DNA of 64,000 nt from G038396625 sp038396625 (lineage in GTDB: Bacteria > Bacillota > Clostridia > Peptostreptococcales > Thermotaleaceae), in NCBI GenBank assembly GCA_038396625.1, contig CP121688.1:2046001-2110000 (forward strand). Reading direction: 5' to 3'. Of this stretch, positions 15,333 to 24,467 are shown one piece after another. A program made the translations under genes and the position numbers. How positions within the stretch are numbered: position 1 is the stretch's first letter; every line of letters begins with the position of its first letter. The notes beneath the pieces are model-generated. The model was given only the letters and a program-made list of their open reading frames with translations, ran no database searches and was not told where the DNA came from.

Positions 15333-16223
15333 CTAATATTCCCTTTTCACTAAGTAATCTGCCAAACGAATTAAGAAATCTGCCTTATCTCCAAAATGAT
15401 CTATAGCATGAACACCTTGTTCAAATAATTCTTTTACTCTTTGTATAGAAGTATCTAAACCGTGTATAGATGGATATGTAGATTTATGGCTTTCTATATC
15501 ACTACCTATCTTTTTGCCGAGTTTTTTTTCATCACCTATAATGTCTAAAATATCATCCGTAATTTGAAAGCTCAATCCAATATTTTTTGCAAATTCTGTA
15601 AGCGCCTTTAATTCGGAATCAGTTGCTCCACCTAATATAGCGCCAGCTCTAATTGACGCTATAATGAGTGCAGCAGTTTTATGATTATGGATAAAGTCTA
15701 GGGTATCTTCATCTATTTTTTTATTTTCACTCAATAAATCTACTACTTGACCACCTATCATACCATAAGTACCTGCAGCTATTGCAATTTCTTTCATTGC
15801 TAAAATTTTTCTCATATGATGTGTATCATTTTCTATTATTGCTTGGAGCATCAATTCGAATGCATAATTTAATAGTCCATCCCCTGCAAGGATTGCAATA
15901 GCATCTCCATATACCTTATGATTTGTTAACTTTCCCCTTCTATAATCATCATTGTCCATAGATGGTAAATCATCATGAATCAGTGAATATGTATGAATCA
16001 TTTCAATAGCACAGGCAAAGGGAAGGACATCTTCGATGTTGCCCTCCACAAATTCAGAAGCAGCAAGCATAAGTATGGGTCTTAATCTCTTTCCTCCCGC
16101 AAAGACGCTATATCTCATGGAATCAAAAACCATCTTTTGTGGATGCTCACCTTGGGGTAAGTATCTATCTAATGCTTTATCTGTTATTTCTATCTTTTTG
16201 TGTAACTCCATCTTTAAATTCAT
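15333..16223 (-). CDS. ispA: Farnesyl/geranylgeranyl diphosphate synthase
   Basis: A trans-prenyltransferase that condenses isopentenyl diphosphate with allylic diphosphates, giving the C15 (possibly C20) precursor. The first aspartate-rich motif is DDLPSMDNDD at about 84-93, preceded by IEMIHTYSLIH. GGKRLRP is at about 43-49 and the second aspartate motif DDILDIIGDEKK near 220. The length of 296 aa is typical. An AAGGGGG site precedes the ATG, which lies inside the 3' end of xseB, so translation is coupled. Product chain length cannot be told from sequence reading alone. Confidence 0.95.
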   Translation of the reverse strand: MNLKMELHKKIEITDKALDRYLPQGEHPQKMVFDSMRYSVFAGGKRLRPILMLAASEFVEGNIEDVLPFACAIEMIHTYSLIHDDLPSMDNDDYRRGKLTNHKVYGDAIAILAGDGLLNYAFELMLQAIIENDTHHMRKILAMKEIAIAAGTYGMIGGQVVDLLSENKKIDEDTLDFIHNHKTAALIIASIRAGAILGGATDSELKALTEFAKNIGLSFQITDDILDIIGDEKKLGKKIGSDIESHKSTYPSIHGLDTSIQRVKELFEQGVHAIDHFGDKADFLIRLADYLVKREY

Positions 16224-16491
16224 ATTGTTCCCCCTTAAAATCGTCAGTACTTACAGATTCAAAAGATACTTCATTTTGATTTTTTATTAAAGTTATTTTT
16301 TGATTTGCCTTGTCTAATTTATCGTTACAATATCTATATAATCCAATTCCTTCTTCATAAAGAGATAGCATTTCATCTAAAGTAAGTTTTCCTTCTTCCA
16401 GTAACGATACAATTTCTTCAAGCTTTTTTACTGCACCTTCAAAAGAGTCATTTCGTTCTACTTTTGTATTCATTGAAATACCCAAATACAT
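16177..16491 (-). CDS. xseB: Exodeoxyribonuclease VII small subunit
   Basis: XseB binds several to one with XseA to make a single-strand exonuclease. The core FEGAVKKLEEIVSLLEEGKLTLDEMLSLYEEGIGLYRYC is the complete XseB family domain: two helices with a glycine-rich turn. It overlaps the xseA 3' end by about 40 bp and the ispA 5' end by about 45 bp. The start is uncertain: ATG 16491 is only 3 nt from AGGAGG, a TTG at 16485 has ideal 9-nt spacing, and ATG 16473 has none. The C-terminal tail (about 25 residues past the domain) is charged. Confidence 0.93.
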   Translation of the reverse strand: MYLGISMNTKVERNDSFEGAVKKLEEIVSLLEEGKLTLDEMLSLYEEGIGLYRYCNDKLDKANQKITLIKNQNEVSFESVSTDDFKGEQYEFKDGVTQKDRNNR

Positions 16492-17704
16492 TATCCTCCT
16501 TTTTTCTTTCTGTTACTAGACAAGAAAGTATCCCATTTGTTAACATAATGTTTATATTGTCTTCTATTTCAACATCTTCTACTGTCTTTACCATTTTATT
16601 TTTATCTTGATCTAGTACAACAGCATATCCTCTCAAAATAGTTGCGAGGGGGTTAAGCGTTTCTAGCCTTGAGATACTATTGATTACTCTTATTCTATAA
16701 GTTTCCAGCGTTACATCTACACTTCCTAGTAAACGATTTTGAAGCAGGTCTACGACTTGTCGCTCTTCATCAAATATCGCATCAATACATGACAGCATTT
16801 TTGATTCATTTAATAAAGCTAATTGATTCCTTTTTTCCTTCAGTTGATAAATAAGTAAGGTATTGGCTCTATGATATAAACTATCTAGCCGATTTTTAAT
16901 ATCCCCAATGTGTGGAACAGCTAGTTCCGCTGCAGCTGATGGCGTCGGAGCCCTCAAATCTGCAACAAAATCAGATATGGTATAGTCTGTTTCATGACCA
17001 ACAGCGGATATTATAGGAATCTTTGAGCATGCAATGCTTCTTGCAACGATTTCTTCATTAAATGCCCATAATTCTTCTATAGATCCTCCACCACGTCCCG
17101 TGATAATTAAATCTACATCTTTAGAATTTTCATTAATTTGTTTAATGGCTTGCGCAATTTCTACACTTGCATTTTCACCTTGTACAACCACTGGATAAAC
17201 GATAATGTCTACATAGTTATTCCTTCTCTTTATTATAGAAACAATGTCTCTAATTGCTGCACCCGTAGGGGATGTCACTACAGCAATTTTTTTAGGAAAA
17301 TAAGGAATAGTTTTTTTTCTTGTATGATCGAAGAGTCCTTCTTTTTCAAGTTTCATTTTTAACTGTTCAAAAGCTAAATACAAGGTGCCGATTCCATCAG
17401 GTTCCATTTCCTCAATATACATTTGATACTGACCATTTTTTTCAAAAGTTGAAACATATCCTTTAGAACACACTTTCATTCCATCTGCTACATTAAACCT
17501 AAGATATTTACAGTTTTCATTAAACATGACGCAATTTATTTTGCTGTTTTCATCTTTCATGGAAAAATATAAGTGACCACTGCTATGCATCTTAAGATTT
17601 GAAATTTCACCTTTTAGAGTGATATTATTAAGTATCGGATCAGCTATTAATAATTTTTTTATATATTTGTTTAAATCTGAGACACTTAACGTTTTAATGC
17701 GCAT
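16448..17704 (-). CDS. xseA: Exodeoxyribonuclease VII large subunit
   Basis: This is the catalytic subunit of ExoVII, which degrades single-stranded DNA to acid-soluble fragments. The N-terminal OB fold covers about 1-100 (LTLKGEISNLKMHSSGHLYF). The catalytic domain follows, with VVTSPTGAAIRDI, DLIITGRGGGSIEELWAFNE and ISAVGHETDYTISDFVADLR, and then a long coiled-coil region. I start at ATG 17704 (MRIKTLSVSDLN) because AAAGGCGG lies upstream; that gives 418 aa and a short overlap with folD. A longer frame to 17788 runs into folD and has no family match. Confidence 0.96.
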   Translation of the reverse strand: MRIKTLSVSDLNKYIKKLLIADPILNNITLKGEISNLKMHSSGHLYFSMKDENSKINCVMFNENCKYLRFNVADGMKVCSKGYVSTFEKNGQYQMYIEEMEPDGIGTLYLAFEQLKMKLEKEGLFDHTRKKTIPYFPKKIAVVTSPTGAAIRDIVSIIKRRNNYVDIIVYPVVVQGENASVEIAQAIKQINENSKDVDLIITGRGGGSIEELWAFNEEIVARSIACSKIPIISAVGHETDYTISDFVADLRAPTPSAAAELAVPHIGDIKNRLDSLYHRANTLLIYQLKEKRNQLALLNESKMLSCIDAIFDEERQVVDLLQNRLLGSVDVTLETYRIRVINSISRLETLNPLATILRGYAVVLDQDKNKMVKTVEDVEIEDNINIMLTNGILSCLVTERKKEDNVFGYFNEYKSRTK

Positions 17705-18546
17705 TTCTTTTGTGCCGCCTTTAGTGTATTTTCTAATAACATCGTGATGGTCATAGGTCCTACGCCACCTGGGACGGGAGTTATCCAAGATGCTTTTTTA
17801 GCAGCTTCACCGTATTCCACATCTCCCACTAATTTTTCTTCTACTTTTCTTGTTCCAGCGTCAATGACAATAGCACCTTCTTTAATCATATCCCCTTTAA
17901 TTAATTCAGGTACACCCACAGCTGCCACTACAATATCTGCCATTTTTACATGCTGACCTAAATTTTCTGTTTTTGAATGGCAGATTGTAACTGTCGCATT
18001 TTCTTTTAACAATAGAATCGCAGCAGGTTTTCCAACTATATTACTTCTTCCTATCACAACCGCGTGTTTCCCTGTAATATTCTCTCCTGTTCTTTTAATA
18101 AGCTCAATAATTCCTTTTGGTGTACATGGAACATAGCAGTCTTCTCCTAATAATAGATTTCCTGTGTTTACTGCATGAAAACCATCAATATCCTTACTTG
18201 GCAGTATATGTGAGTTAATTAAATTTTCATCTAAGCCTTCTGGCAAAGGTAGTTGTACTAAAATACCATGTATTTTATCATCGTGATTTAATTGATCAAT
18301 GAGCTTTAACAATTCATTCTGTGTCGTTTCCTTAGACAATCTATAAACTTGTGAATAAAACCCCACATTTTTACAAGCTTTTTCTTTCATAGAGACATAC
18401 ACTTGAGAAGCTTCATCATCACCTACAATAACCACCGCCAAACCTGGTGTAACATCATAATTTTGTTGTAATGTATTTACTTCACTCATAATTTTATTTC
18501 GAATTTCTTTAGATATTCCTTTTCCATCTAATATCCTTCCTGCCAT
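17686..18546 (-). CDS. folD: FolD bifunctional methylenetetrahydrofolate dehydrogenase/cyclohydrolase
   Basis: FolD interconverts 5,10-methylene-, methenyl- and 10-formyl-tetrahydrofolate. The catalytic lysine lies in YVSMKEKACKNVGF (about 50-63), with the folate loop VQLPLPEGLDENLI near 97-110. The NADP-binding signature is VVIGRSNIVGKPAAILL near 162-178, and the C-terminal PVPGGVGPMTITMLLENT motif is present. The length of 286 aa is standard. It is cotranscribed with xseA, a frequent pairing in Firmicutes. Confidence 0.98.
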   Translation of the reverse strand: MAGRILDGKGISKEIRNKIMSEVNTLQQNYDVTPGLAVVIVGDDEASQVYVSMKEKACKNVGFYSQVYRLSKETTQNELLKLIDQLNHDDKIHGILVQLPLPEGLDENLINSHILPSKDIDGFHAVNTGNLLLGEDCYVPCTPKGIIELIKRTGENITGKHAVVIGRSNIVGKPAAILLLKENATVTICHSKTENLGQHVKMADIVVAAVGVPELIKGDMIKEGAIVIDAGTRKVEEKLVGDVEYGEAAKKASWITPVPGGVGPMTITMLLENTLKAAQKKCALKR

Positions 18547-18560
18547 AAAAATCCTCTCCT

Positions 18561-19514
18561 TCAGCTTTTGTTTTTGATTGCTAGCAATGCTGTTCCCACC
18601 GCATTATCAGTACAATATCTACTATCTGAAAAATAAGCTTTAATCTTCGCATGTGACAGGCTTTTTACCAAAAAATTTCTTATATATTGGCTAGAAGCAA
18701 CACCACCTACAAATAATACTTCATTGATTCCTCTGCGAAGACAGGAATTTATAGTAGCCTTTTTCAACGCATCTCCAACACACTGAAATACAGCCTTAGC
18801 GATTAAATCGGGAGCTATATTCTGCTCAGTCAATTTATTTGCCATGGTTTCTGGTCCGGAGAAACTTATATATGTATCTTTAACAGATAGGGATAAACGC
18901 ACATCTTCTTCTGCTGTTTTGGCTAATGCATCCATAAATTTACCAGCAGGAAACTGCAAACCTAACTTCACACCAATTCTATCGATAAATTGACCTGCAC
19001 TAATATCTAAGGTACCCCCTACTATCTCTGTATGATACCCTCCCATAGGATTATCTCTCACTTCCAGTATCTCTGTCGTTCCACCGGAAATATGTACAGC
19101 AATAAATTTATCTCCTAGCGTTTGCTGTGTGGACCATTTGCCAGCTTCAATATGATTTTCCTGATGACTAAATTCTTTACATGCACAATTTAATGTATAA
19201 GCAATCGTTTGGCCAAAAGATTGTGCTGCTCTAAAAACAGGCATATAAGACCCTTCAATAGGTCTAGGTCTATTGCTTATTGCAACTGTTTGGATACGAT
19301 GTTCTTTTAGTAGGGGTGCAACCGCTTCAAACAAGATAGGCATATTCACAAGATGCTGAAAGAGGGCATCCGATTGTCGCAACCCCCTCTCTCCATGCTT
19401 TACTGCTAATACTTTTCTTTGATCAAATAACAAATTACCTTTTTCATCTATGACGGCAATAGAAGTAGTATAATTACTTGTATCAATGCCTAAAATACAG
19501 TTTTTCATCCCCAT
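18561..19514 (-). CDS. TsaD/Kae1-like paralogue (peptidase M22 family), function unknown
   Basis: The protein has the ASKHA fold of TsaD, which makes N6-threonylcarbamoyladenosine on tRNA: ILGIDTSNYTTSIAV at the N-terminus, the metal-binding pair H117-x3-H121 (SHQENH), HISGGTTEIL near 141-150, and VGGVASSQYIRNFL near 283. At 317 aa it is slightly short, and several TsaD motifs are altered (HQENH for HMEGH). It lies in the nusB-folD operon, away from tsaB/tsaE, so I read it as the Clostridia-specific paralogue and not the canonical tsaD. ATG 19514 overlaps the nusB stop (TGATG), implying coupling. It could be canonical TsaD if no other copy exists. Confidence 0.78.
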   Translation of the reverse strand: MGMKNCILGIDTSNYTTSIAVIDEKGNLLFDQRKVLAVKHGERGLRQSDALFQHLVNMPILFEAVAPLLKEHRIQTVAISNRPRPIEGSYMPVFRAAQSFGQTIAYTLNCACKEFSHQENHIEAGKWSTQQTLGDKFIAVHISGGTTEILEVRDNPMGGYHTEIVGGTLDISAGQFIDRIGVKLGLQFPAGKFMDALAKTAEEDVRLSLSVKDTYISFSGPETMANKLTEQNIAPDLIAKAVFQCVGDALKKATINSCLRRGINEVLFVGGVASSQYIRNFLVKSLSHAKIKAYFSDSRYCTDNAVGTALLAIKNKS

Positions 19515-19912
19515 CACTTTTTCTCCATAATGGTTCCTAAAATACCATTGATAAACTTACTGGATTCTTCTGTCCCATAAGTTTTGGCCATTTCAACAGC
19601 TTCATTTATCGAAACACTATTAGGAATATCTTCAAAATAAAAAATTTCCGTGATAGCCAACCTTAAAATAGCAAGATCTACTTTTGCAATTCTATTTAGC
19701 TTCCATTCTTTCACGTTTTCTTCAATTTTTTGATCTATAAAAATGTGATTATCTGTAAATGCATTGGCAATATTTTGAATATAGATAATTTGATGTTCAT
19801 CATCTGGAAGATCTTTTAAGTATTTTGTAATAATTGTGTGGGAAAAATCATTTTGCATATCCATCTGAAAAATCAATTTCATTGCCATTTCTCTTGCTAG
19901 TTTCCTATTCAT
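19514..19912 (-). CDS. nusB: Transcription antitermination factor NusB
   Basis: NusB binds boxA RNA with S10 to form rRNA antitermination complexes. The 132-aa protein is all-helical with the family pattern: RKLAREMAMKLIFQMDMQN at the start, NRIAKVDLAILRLAITEI in the middle and SINEAVEMAKTYGTEESSKF then INGILG near the C-terminus. It heads the nusB-folD-xseAB-ispA operon. Confidence 0.97.
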   Translation of the reverse strand: MNRKLAREMAMKLIFQMDMQNDFSHTIITKYLKDLPDDEHQIIYIQNIANAFTDNHIFIDQKIEENVKEWKLNRIAKVDLAILRLAITEIFYFEDIPNSVSINEAVEMAKTYGTEESSKFINGILGTIMEKK

Positions 19913-20008
19913 AAAGTTCCTCCTACGCTTTTCTATAGATTATTACTTAATATGATATTTGCTTCTTCTCTTAATATTCTACCTCAAATTCAGTTCAGTA
20001 TGTAGCAT

Positions 20009-20236
20009 CTATTTGAACTTCCATAATGGTAAAATTCTATCGAGAATCTCTTGTATACTTTCATTATTGTCAATTTTGCTACCTATGAAATAACCTATAT
20101 AGATACATAAAAACATAAATATGGTTTTAACAATTCCAATCCAAATAGTCAAAATACTAAAAGACAACCCTATAAATATGCCCGTAATTTTTCCACGATG
20201 TTTTAGTAAAATATCAAGTATCTTATCTTTCCTCAT
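20009..20236 (-). CDS. DUF2273 small membrane protein
   Basis: This 75-aa protein has two hydrophobic segments (about 17-33 and 36-52) and the family ending NESIQEILDRILPLWKFK. DUF2273 proteins commonly follow amaP and asp23 genes, and probably take part in anchoring Asp23-type proteins to the membrane. It lies 20 bp after amaP. Confidence 0.88.
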   Translation of the reverse strand: MRKDKILDILLKHRGKITGIFIGLSFSILTIWIGIVKTIFMFLCIYIGYFIGSKIDNNESIQEILDRILPLWKFK

Positions 20237-20256
20237 ACTGATACCCCTTTATATAT

Positions 20257-20793
20257 TTATTCTACTCTTGCCTTGGTGTTAATGGCAATATCTTCAACCT
20301 GTACTTTAATTTCTTTTACTAAAACACCCGTATATTCCTCAATATATTCTTTTACATTTTGTTGTAGCTTTGTTGTTGCTTCAGGAATATTAATATCACT
20401 TAGCACCAACGCTGTAACCATAATCAATAAACCATCATCTACCTGATGGGCTGTAGCTTTAATATTCTTTAATCCAGTCACTGTACTTGCAGCTTTTTTT
20501 GCCATTCCCTCTATAGCTTCCATGGAAATTTTTATTTCTCCATAAGCAGTATGTCTTATCATTGAGTGGTGTTTCATTTTATTGAATTTTACTCCAGAAA
20601 TGAGTAGTTTTATGCTTATGCCGAGAAAAAGCAGGGGTATAAGTATATTTTCCCAATTCGTGCGCAAATTATTAACGAAATAACTTGTCCAATGATAAGC
20701 ATCATTATTAAAGGGTATAAACATTAGCAATAATGCTAATGTTCCAACCAATATACTGTAGATTGTCAAAAAAATTCTATCAAGTAATTTCAT
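20257..20793 (-). CDS. amaP: Alkaline shock response membrane anchor protein AmaP
   Basis: AmaP holds Asp23 at the membrane. The 178-aa protein has two N-terminal membrane helices (about 9-28 and 50-70) and a cytoplasmic Asp23-like domain (about 85-175, ISMEAIEGMAKKAASTV). The flanking DUF2273 and asp23 genes support the assignment. An AAGGAG site precedes the start. Confidence 0.9.
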   Translation of the reverse strand: MKLLDRIFLTIYSILVGTLALLLMFIPFNNDAYHWTSYFVNNLRTNWENILIPLLFLGISIKLLISGVKFNKMKHHSMIRHTAYGEIKISMEAIEGMAKKAASTVTGLKNIKATAHQVDDGLLIMVTALVLSDINIPEATTKLQQNVKEYIEEYTGVLVKEIKVQVEDIAINTKARVE

Positions 20794-20819
20794 TGGCCTA
20801 GAACTCCTTTCTCAAAAAC

Positions 20820-20859
20820 ATTTAAACTAACCCCCTAATATTAGGAGGTTAGTTTAAAT
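20820..20859 (-). terminator. Terminator after asp23
   Basis: Long arms ATTTAAACTAACC ... GGTTAGTTTAAAT enclose an inner CCTAATATTAGG palindrome; on the minus strand the hairpin is followed by GTTTTTG. It separates asp23 from amaP, so amaP is either read through or has its own promoter. Confidence 0.7.
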
Positions 20860-20865
20860 CAATCA

Positions 20866-21270
20866 TTACTTTACCCTTAGAACGCCATCTTCTTTCTCTT
20901 CTTTATCCATGTTTACTCCTTGAACATGGATATTCACCTCTACCACATTTAAGCCCGTCATTGTTTCGATGGCCTTTTTTACACTTTCCTGAATTTTCCA
21001 AGATACATCTGGTATTTTCGCTCCATATTCTACAATGATGAATAGATCTATGGCAGCTTCTTTTTCTCCTACTTCTACCTTTACTCCCTTTGATAAGTTT
21101 TTTCTACCTAGCATTTCTGCAATACCACCAGCAATGCCACCACTCATACCTGCTACACCTGGAATTTCAGTAGCTGCTAATCCTGCAATAACACCAACCA
21201 CTTCATCAGCAATTTTGATTTGACCATAATCTGGAACATCTATATTATTCAAGCACTGCACCTCCTGCAC
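20866..21270 (-). CDS. Asp23/Gls24 family envelope stress protein
   Basis: This 134-aa protein has the DUF322 domain: IKIADEVVGVIAGLAATEIP, a glycine-rich GVAGMSGGIAGGIAEMLG segment, and VNIHVQGV near the end. Family members are abundant cytosolic proteins tethered near the membrane and induced by alkaline or envelope stress. A typical neighbour of amaP and DUF2273. Confidence 0.94.
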   Translation of the reverse strand: MQEVQCLNNIDVPDYGQIKIADEVVGVIAGLAATEIPGVAGMSGGIAGGIAEMLGRKNLSKGVKVEVGEKEAAIDLFIIVEYGAKIPDVSWKIQESVKKAIETMTGLNVVEVNIHVQGVNMDKEEKEDGVLRVK

Positions 21271-21329
21271 TTATGTATATAACCTTTACAGAATATTATA
21301 CCAAAATCTCTTGTTATTTACAAACCTAA

Positions 21330-21998
21330 CTAGAACTTATTTAATATTTTTATATTATCATAGGGTACGTTTGTCTCTCGCATTACTATATCTAGAATTT
21401 TAGCCATATTAGAATCTGTAAGTTCTTCAGCATCTATAATAACATTTACAGAATGATCCGTAATAAAAACCAATGCATCTTCAAACCCTTTGGCTTTTAT
21501 TAAATTTTCTATGACTTTTTCTTTACTCATTACATCTATTAATTTCATTTTTTCATCATTTGCTGCTTTACGATTACTTTCATCTGTTCTTTCATTGCTA
21601 ATAATTTCATTTAATAATATAACCATCTTTTCTCTTTCCATATCCATATTTAGCCTAGCTTCCATAAAATAATTGCTTCGTTTGATATTAGTACTATTTG
21701 TTATTGAGGTTTCTATCGTTCCACTTGTTTGAGCAATAACATCATTCATTTCATGATCGTTGCTATCTATAATGATTGACTCTTCGGTACTTTCTTTCTC
21801 ATTATTCGTATCTTCAATCCATACTTCTGTATCTTTTTCTTTTGGAATCTCTGCAAGCTTATTTTCTTCATATTTTTCAAAATCACTCGACGTCTCTAGA
21901 AGAGAGTATTTATTAATTGCATAATTTAAATAACTAATACAACAAAGTACCATTACCAAAGAAAAGATAAAAATATTCCTTCTATTCACTCTAAACAT
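21330..21998 (-). CDS. spoIIIAH: Stage III sporulation protein AH
   Basis: SpoIIIAH spans the mother-cell membrane of the engulfed forespore and pairs with SpoIIQ to form the feeding-tube channel. The sequence has an N-terminal membrane segment (about 8-27), a variable acidic linker (about 40-100) and a C-terminal YscJ/FliF-like ring domain (about 105-222, ARLNMDMEREKMVILLNEII). It is the last gene of the spoIIIA operon, 3 bp after spoIIIAG. Confidence 0.95.
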   Translation of the reverse strand: MFRVNRRNIFIFSLVMVLCCISYLNYAINKYSLLETSSDFEKYEENKLAEIPKEKDTEVWIEDTNNEKESTEESIIIDSNDHEMNDVIAQTSGTIETSITNSTNIKRSNYFMEARLNMDMEREKMVILLNEIISNERTDESNRKAANDEKMKLIDVMSKEKVIENLIKAKGFEDALVFITDHSVNVIIDAEELTDSNMAKILDIVMRETNVPYDNIKILNKF

Positions 21999-22001
21999 AT
22001 T

Positions 22002-22604
22002 TTATTCCTCCCCTGAAATTATTTTTTTTTCATATACCATTACTTTATGTGCAGGAACTTGAAAAATTGTGCGCACTGCCTCAATTAATTCTTTTTTTAC
22101 TTTAATGTCTCCTGCACCCTCTGCAACAACTACTACACCTCTTACTTGAGGTTTTATTTCTTTAATCACTACCAGTTGACTGTTGTCAGTAGTCATCACC
22201 ACATTTTGACTAGAGTCTTCTTGCGTAGTTGTCCTTGTACCTCCTTGGGCATCTTGTTCTTGGGTTAGTTGATTAGATTTTGTCAAATTAGATGCAGGTA
22301 CAATTTCTGTACTAGTTTCATATGTAACCATTACTTCAACCTCGCCAACTCCTTTTATCTGACCTAGTATGTTTTTAAGTTGTTTTTCTGAACTGTCTAT
22401 GTATTCCATTTTGCTATTTGTATTTTTACTAACCACATCTCTTTGTAAATCAGTTTCTGCAATATCTTTTTTTTGATTTGGTGAAAAAGTGTCCCATGCA
22501 ATTAAAGCGATAGTACATATAATAACAACTGCTAAAAAATTATAAATAATATTTTTATAACCATTATTGTTGATTAACTCTTTTAATTTATCAATTATTT
22601 TCAT
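22002..22604 (-). CDS. spoIIIAG: Stage III sporulation protein AG
   Basis: SpoIIIAG forms a large ring in the intermembrane space of the mother cell-forespore channel. The 200-aa protein has one N-terminal membrane helix (about 20-38), then a ring-building domain with LGQIKGVGEVEVMVTYETS. The region after it (about 100-140) is polar and probably forms the beta-crown insertion. KPQVRGVVVVAEGA and IKVKKELIEAVRTIFQVP at the C-terminus are typical. Confidence 0.95.
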   Translation of the reverse strand: MKIIDKLKELINNNGYKNIIYNFLAVVIICTIALIAWDTFSPNQKKDIAETDLQRDVVSKNTNSKMEYIDSSEKQLKNILGQIKGVGEVEVMVTYETSTEIVPASNLTKSNQLTQEQDAQGGTRTTTQEDSSQNVVMTTDNSQLVVIKEIKPQVRGVVVVAEGAGDIKVKKELIEAVRTIFQVPAHKVMVYEKKIISGEE

Positions 22605-22631
22605 TTTTATACTCCTTTCATTATCGCCTTT

Positions 22632-23270
22632 TTATTGATACACACTAATATCAATTTTTGTTTCATCCAAGTTTAAAAAATCTGCGATATTACTCTTCAT
22701 TTCATTCATTATATGTTCATCTTTAGATCCAAGCTTTGTACCATCACTTGTTGTTTCTTGTTTTGAAATATCCACTTCAACATTAGCAACTGGTTGAACA
22801 CCTTCTTCATTAAAATGTTTTTGAGAACTATTAGAAATCACAAGCTTTAATTTTGTTATATTTCCAAAATCCTTACTCTGCTTATTTTTTTCTATTTCTG
22901 AATCAATACTTATCACTTTCACATTATTGCTAAACTCTATTCGATCTTTAATATGTCTTTCTAACTTTTCTTTATATAAATGTATCATCTGTTTATTCTG
23001 AATCTCTTCTACCCGGTCTATGCTGGTAGTCACTGGTCCATTATCCATATATGCTGATGTTTTTAAAATCTCATACTCAACATTCGCTTTGCCGTTGATC
23101 AACTCCAAAATTGGATTCAGTATAACAAGCATCACTAATAATCCTACAATCATTTTTATATATTTTTTCATGGCGCTATTAGGCAATAATAACTCTAAAA
23201 TAGTTACAAAAACAATGACCGTCGTAATGTTTAATATCCAGCTTCTCAGAAAAGATATCATACTAACCAC
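22632..23270 (-). CDS. spoIIIAF: Stage III sporulation protein AF
   Basis: A channel-complex membrane protein with two N-terminal membrane helices (about 9-25 and 36-56, MKKYIKMIVGLLVMLVILNP) and a C-terminal soluble domain. The length is 212 aa. Its start abuts the spoIIIAE stop directly. Its individual role in the A-Q complex is not known. Confidence 0.93.
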   Translation of the reverse strand: MVSMISFLRSWILNITTVIVFVTILELLLPNSAMKKYIKMIVGLLVMLVILNPILELINGKANVEYEILKTSAYMDNGPVTTSIDRVEEIQNKQMIHLYKEKLERHIKDRIEFSNNVKVISIDSEIEKNKQSKDFGNITKLKLVISNSSQKHFNEEGVQPVANVEVDISKQETTSDGTKLGSKDEHIMNEMKSNIADFLNLDETKIDISVYQ

Positions 23271-24464
23271 CTACCTCATCATAAGTGTTACATTCCCCGC
23301 TCCAATAATGATTGTTACAGCTAAAAAAAACATAATAGCTACAGATGTAACCGTTGCAAATAATAAAATCATGCTATTGCCCATATCGTTTAAGCATCCA
23401 ATCAATTCATTATCGGTTATAGGTTCTATTAAAGCAGCTGCAATTTTATAAATCAAAATCAAAGACAATATTTTTAAAAGTGGCATGATAACAATGATGA
23501 CTATAATCACTAACCCTAAAACTCCTATAGAATTTTTTAATAACAAAGAGCATCCAAGAATCGTATCAAAGGCATCTGACACAAAACCTCCTACAATTGG
23601 GATGAATCTTTCTACAGCAAACTTTGCTGTCCTAATGGTAACACCATCTGCCGTTGATGCTGCAACGCCTTGAATGGTTATAATGCCTGTGAAAATGGTT
23701 AATGTAAACCCTATTAAAACCATCGCAATTTGCTTTAGTAATGATGCTAATTTTGACACCTGTATTTTAGAAGATAAATTGTTTACAATGGATAAAATAG
23801 CTGAAAAAAATATGATAGGCAAGATGATATCTTTCATTAATGTACTTGTAATGCCAACCGATGCAAACATGATTGGCTGAAACATTGCTGTTGTCGTTAC
23901 TCCACCCATAGCCATCAAAAGGGTTAATAGTATTGGCAATAGCGCTTGCATAAAAGAAACCATCCCATCAATTGCATCTATTCCAATTGTAATCGCAATA
24001 GAAAAACTTTTAATAGCGATTCCGATAATTAGTAAATAACATACAGTATAAGCAATTTTAGCTACCGCATCACTCTCGAATGCATTTGATAAGTTATTCA
24101 AAAAAGCGCACAATATAGATAGCACAATGAGTTTCGCTAATAGAGAAGAATTAGCTACCGTTTCTTTAAATAAGTACTTCATTACGCCATTGATTGTATC
24201 TTTTACTGAAAAAGTTTCTTCTCCTTTTATCAATGAGATGATAATTTTCTTAGCATTCAGTTTAGGAAAATAATTTTCTATTTCTCTATTAATACTTTTG
24301 ATGGTTTTATCTAATTGAGTGGTGTCTATTGAGTCTAATTGTTTCAAAATTAATTCATCGTTTATACCTTCTTGTTCCTTATCTATAGATAATGCACATA
24401 CATTATATGGATTTAAACCTATTAAGAAAACAAGGATCACTAACAATCGCCTCATTTCATTCAC
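23271..24464 (-). CDS. spoIIIAE: Stage III sporulation protein AE
   Basis: The largest membrane subunit of the spoIIIA channel. The 397-aa protein begins with a signal-like segment (VILVFLIGLNPYNVCA), then has a helical lumenal region, and at least seven membrane segments from about 105 onward. The glycine-rich segments MAMGGVTTTAMFQPIMFA and ERFIPIVGGFVSDAFDTI are family hallmarks. It lies 3 bp after spoIIIAD. Confidence 0.95.
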   Translation of the reverse strand: MNEMRRLLVILVFLIGLNPYNVCALSIDKEQEGINDELILKQLDSIDTTQLDKTIKSINREIENYFPKLNAKKIIISLIKGEETFSVKDTINGVMKYLFKETVANSSLLAKLIVLSILCAFLNNLSNAFESDAVAKIAYTVCYLLIIGIAIKSFSIAITIGIDAIDGMVSFMQALLPILLTLLMAMGGVTTTAMFQPIMFASVGITSTLMKDIILPIIFFSAILSIVNNLSSKIQVSKLASLLKQIAMVLIGFTLTIFTGIITIQGVAASTADGVTIRTAKFAVERFIPIVGGFVSDAFDTILGCSLLLKNSIGVLGLVIIVIIVIMPLLKILSLILIYKIAAALIEPITDNELIGCLNDMGNSMILLFATVTSVAIMFFLAVTIIIGAGNVTLMMR

Positions 24465-24467
24465 ATC

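Noticed and set aside
17705..17788. N-terminal extension of XseA into folD
   Set aside because: The extra residues are the folD 3' end read in another frame; a ribosome site precedes ATG 17704.
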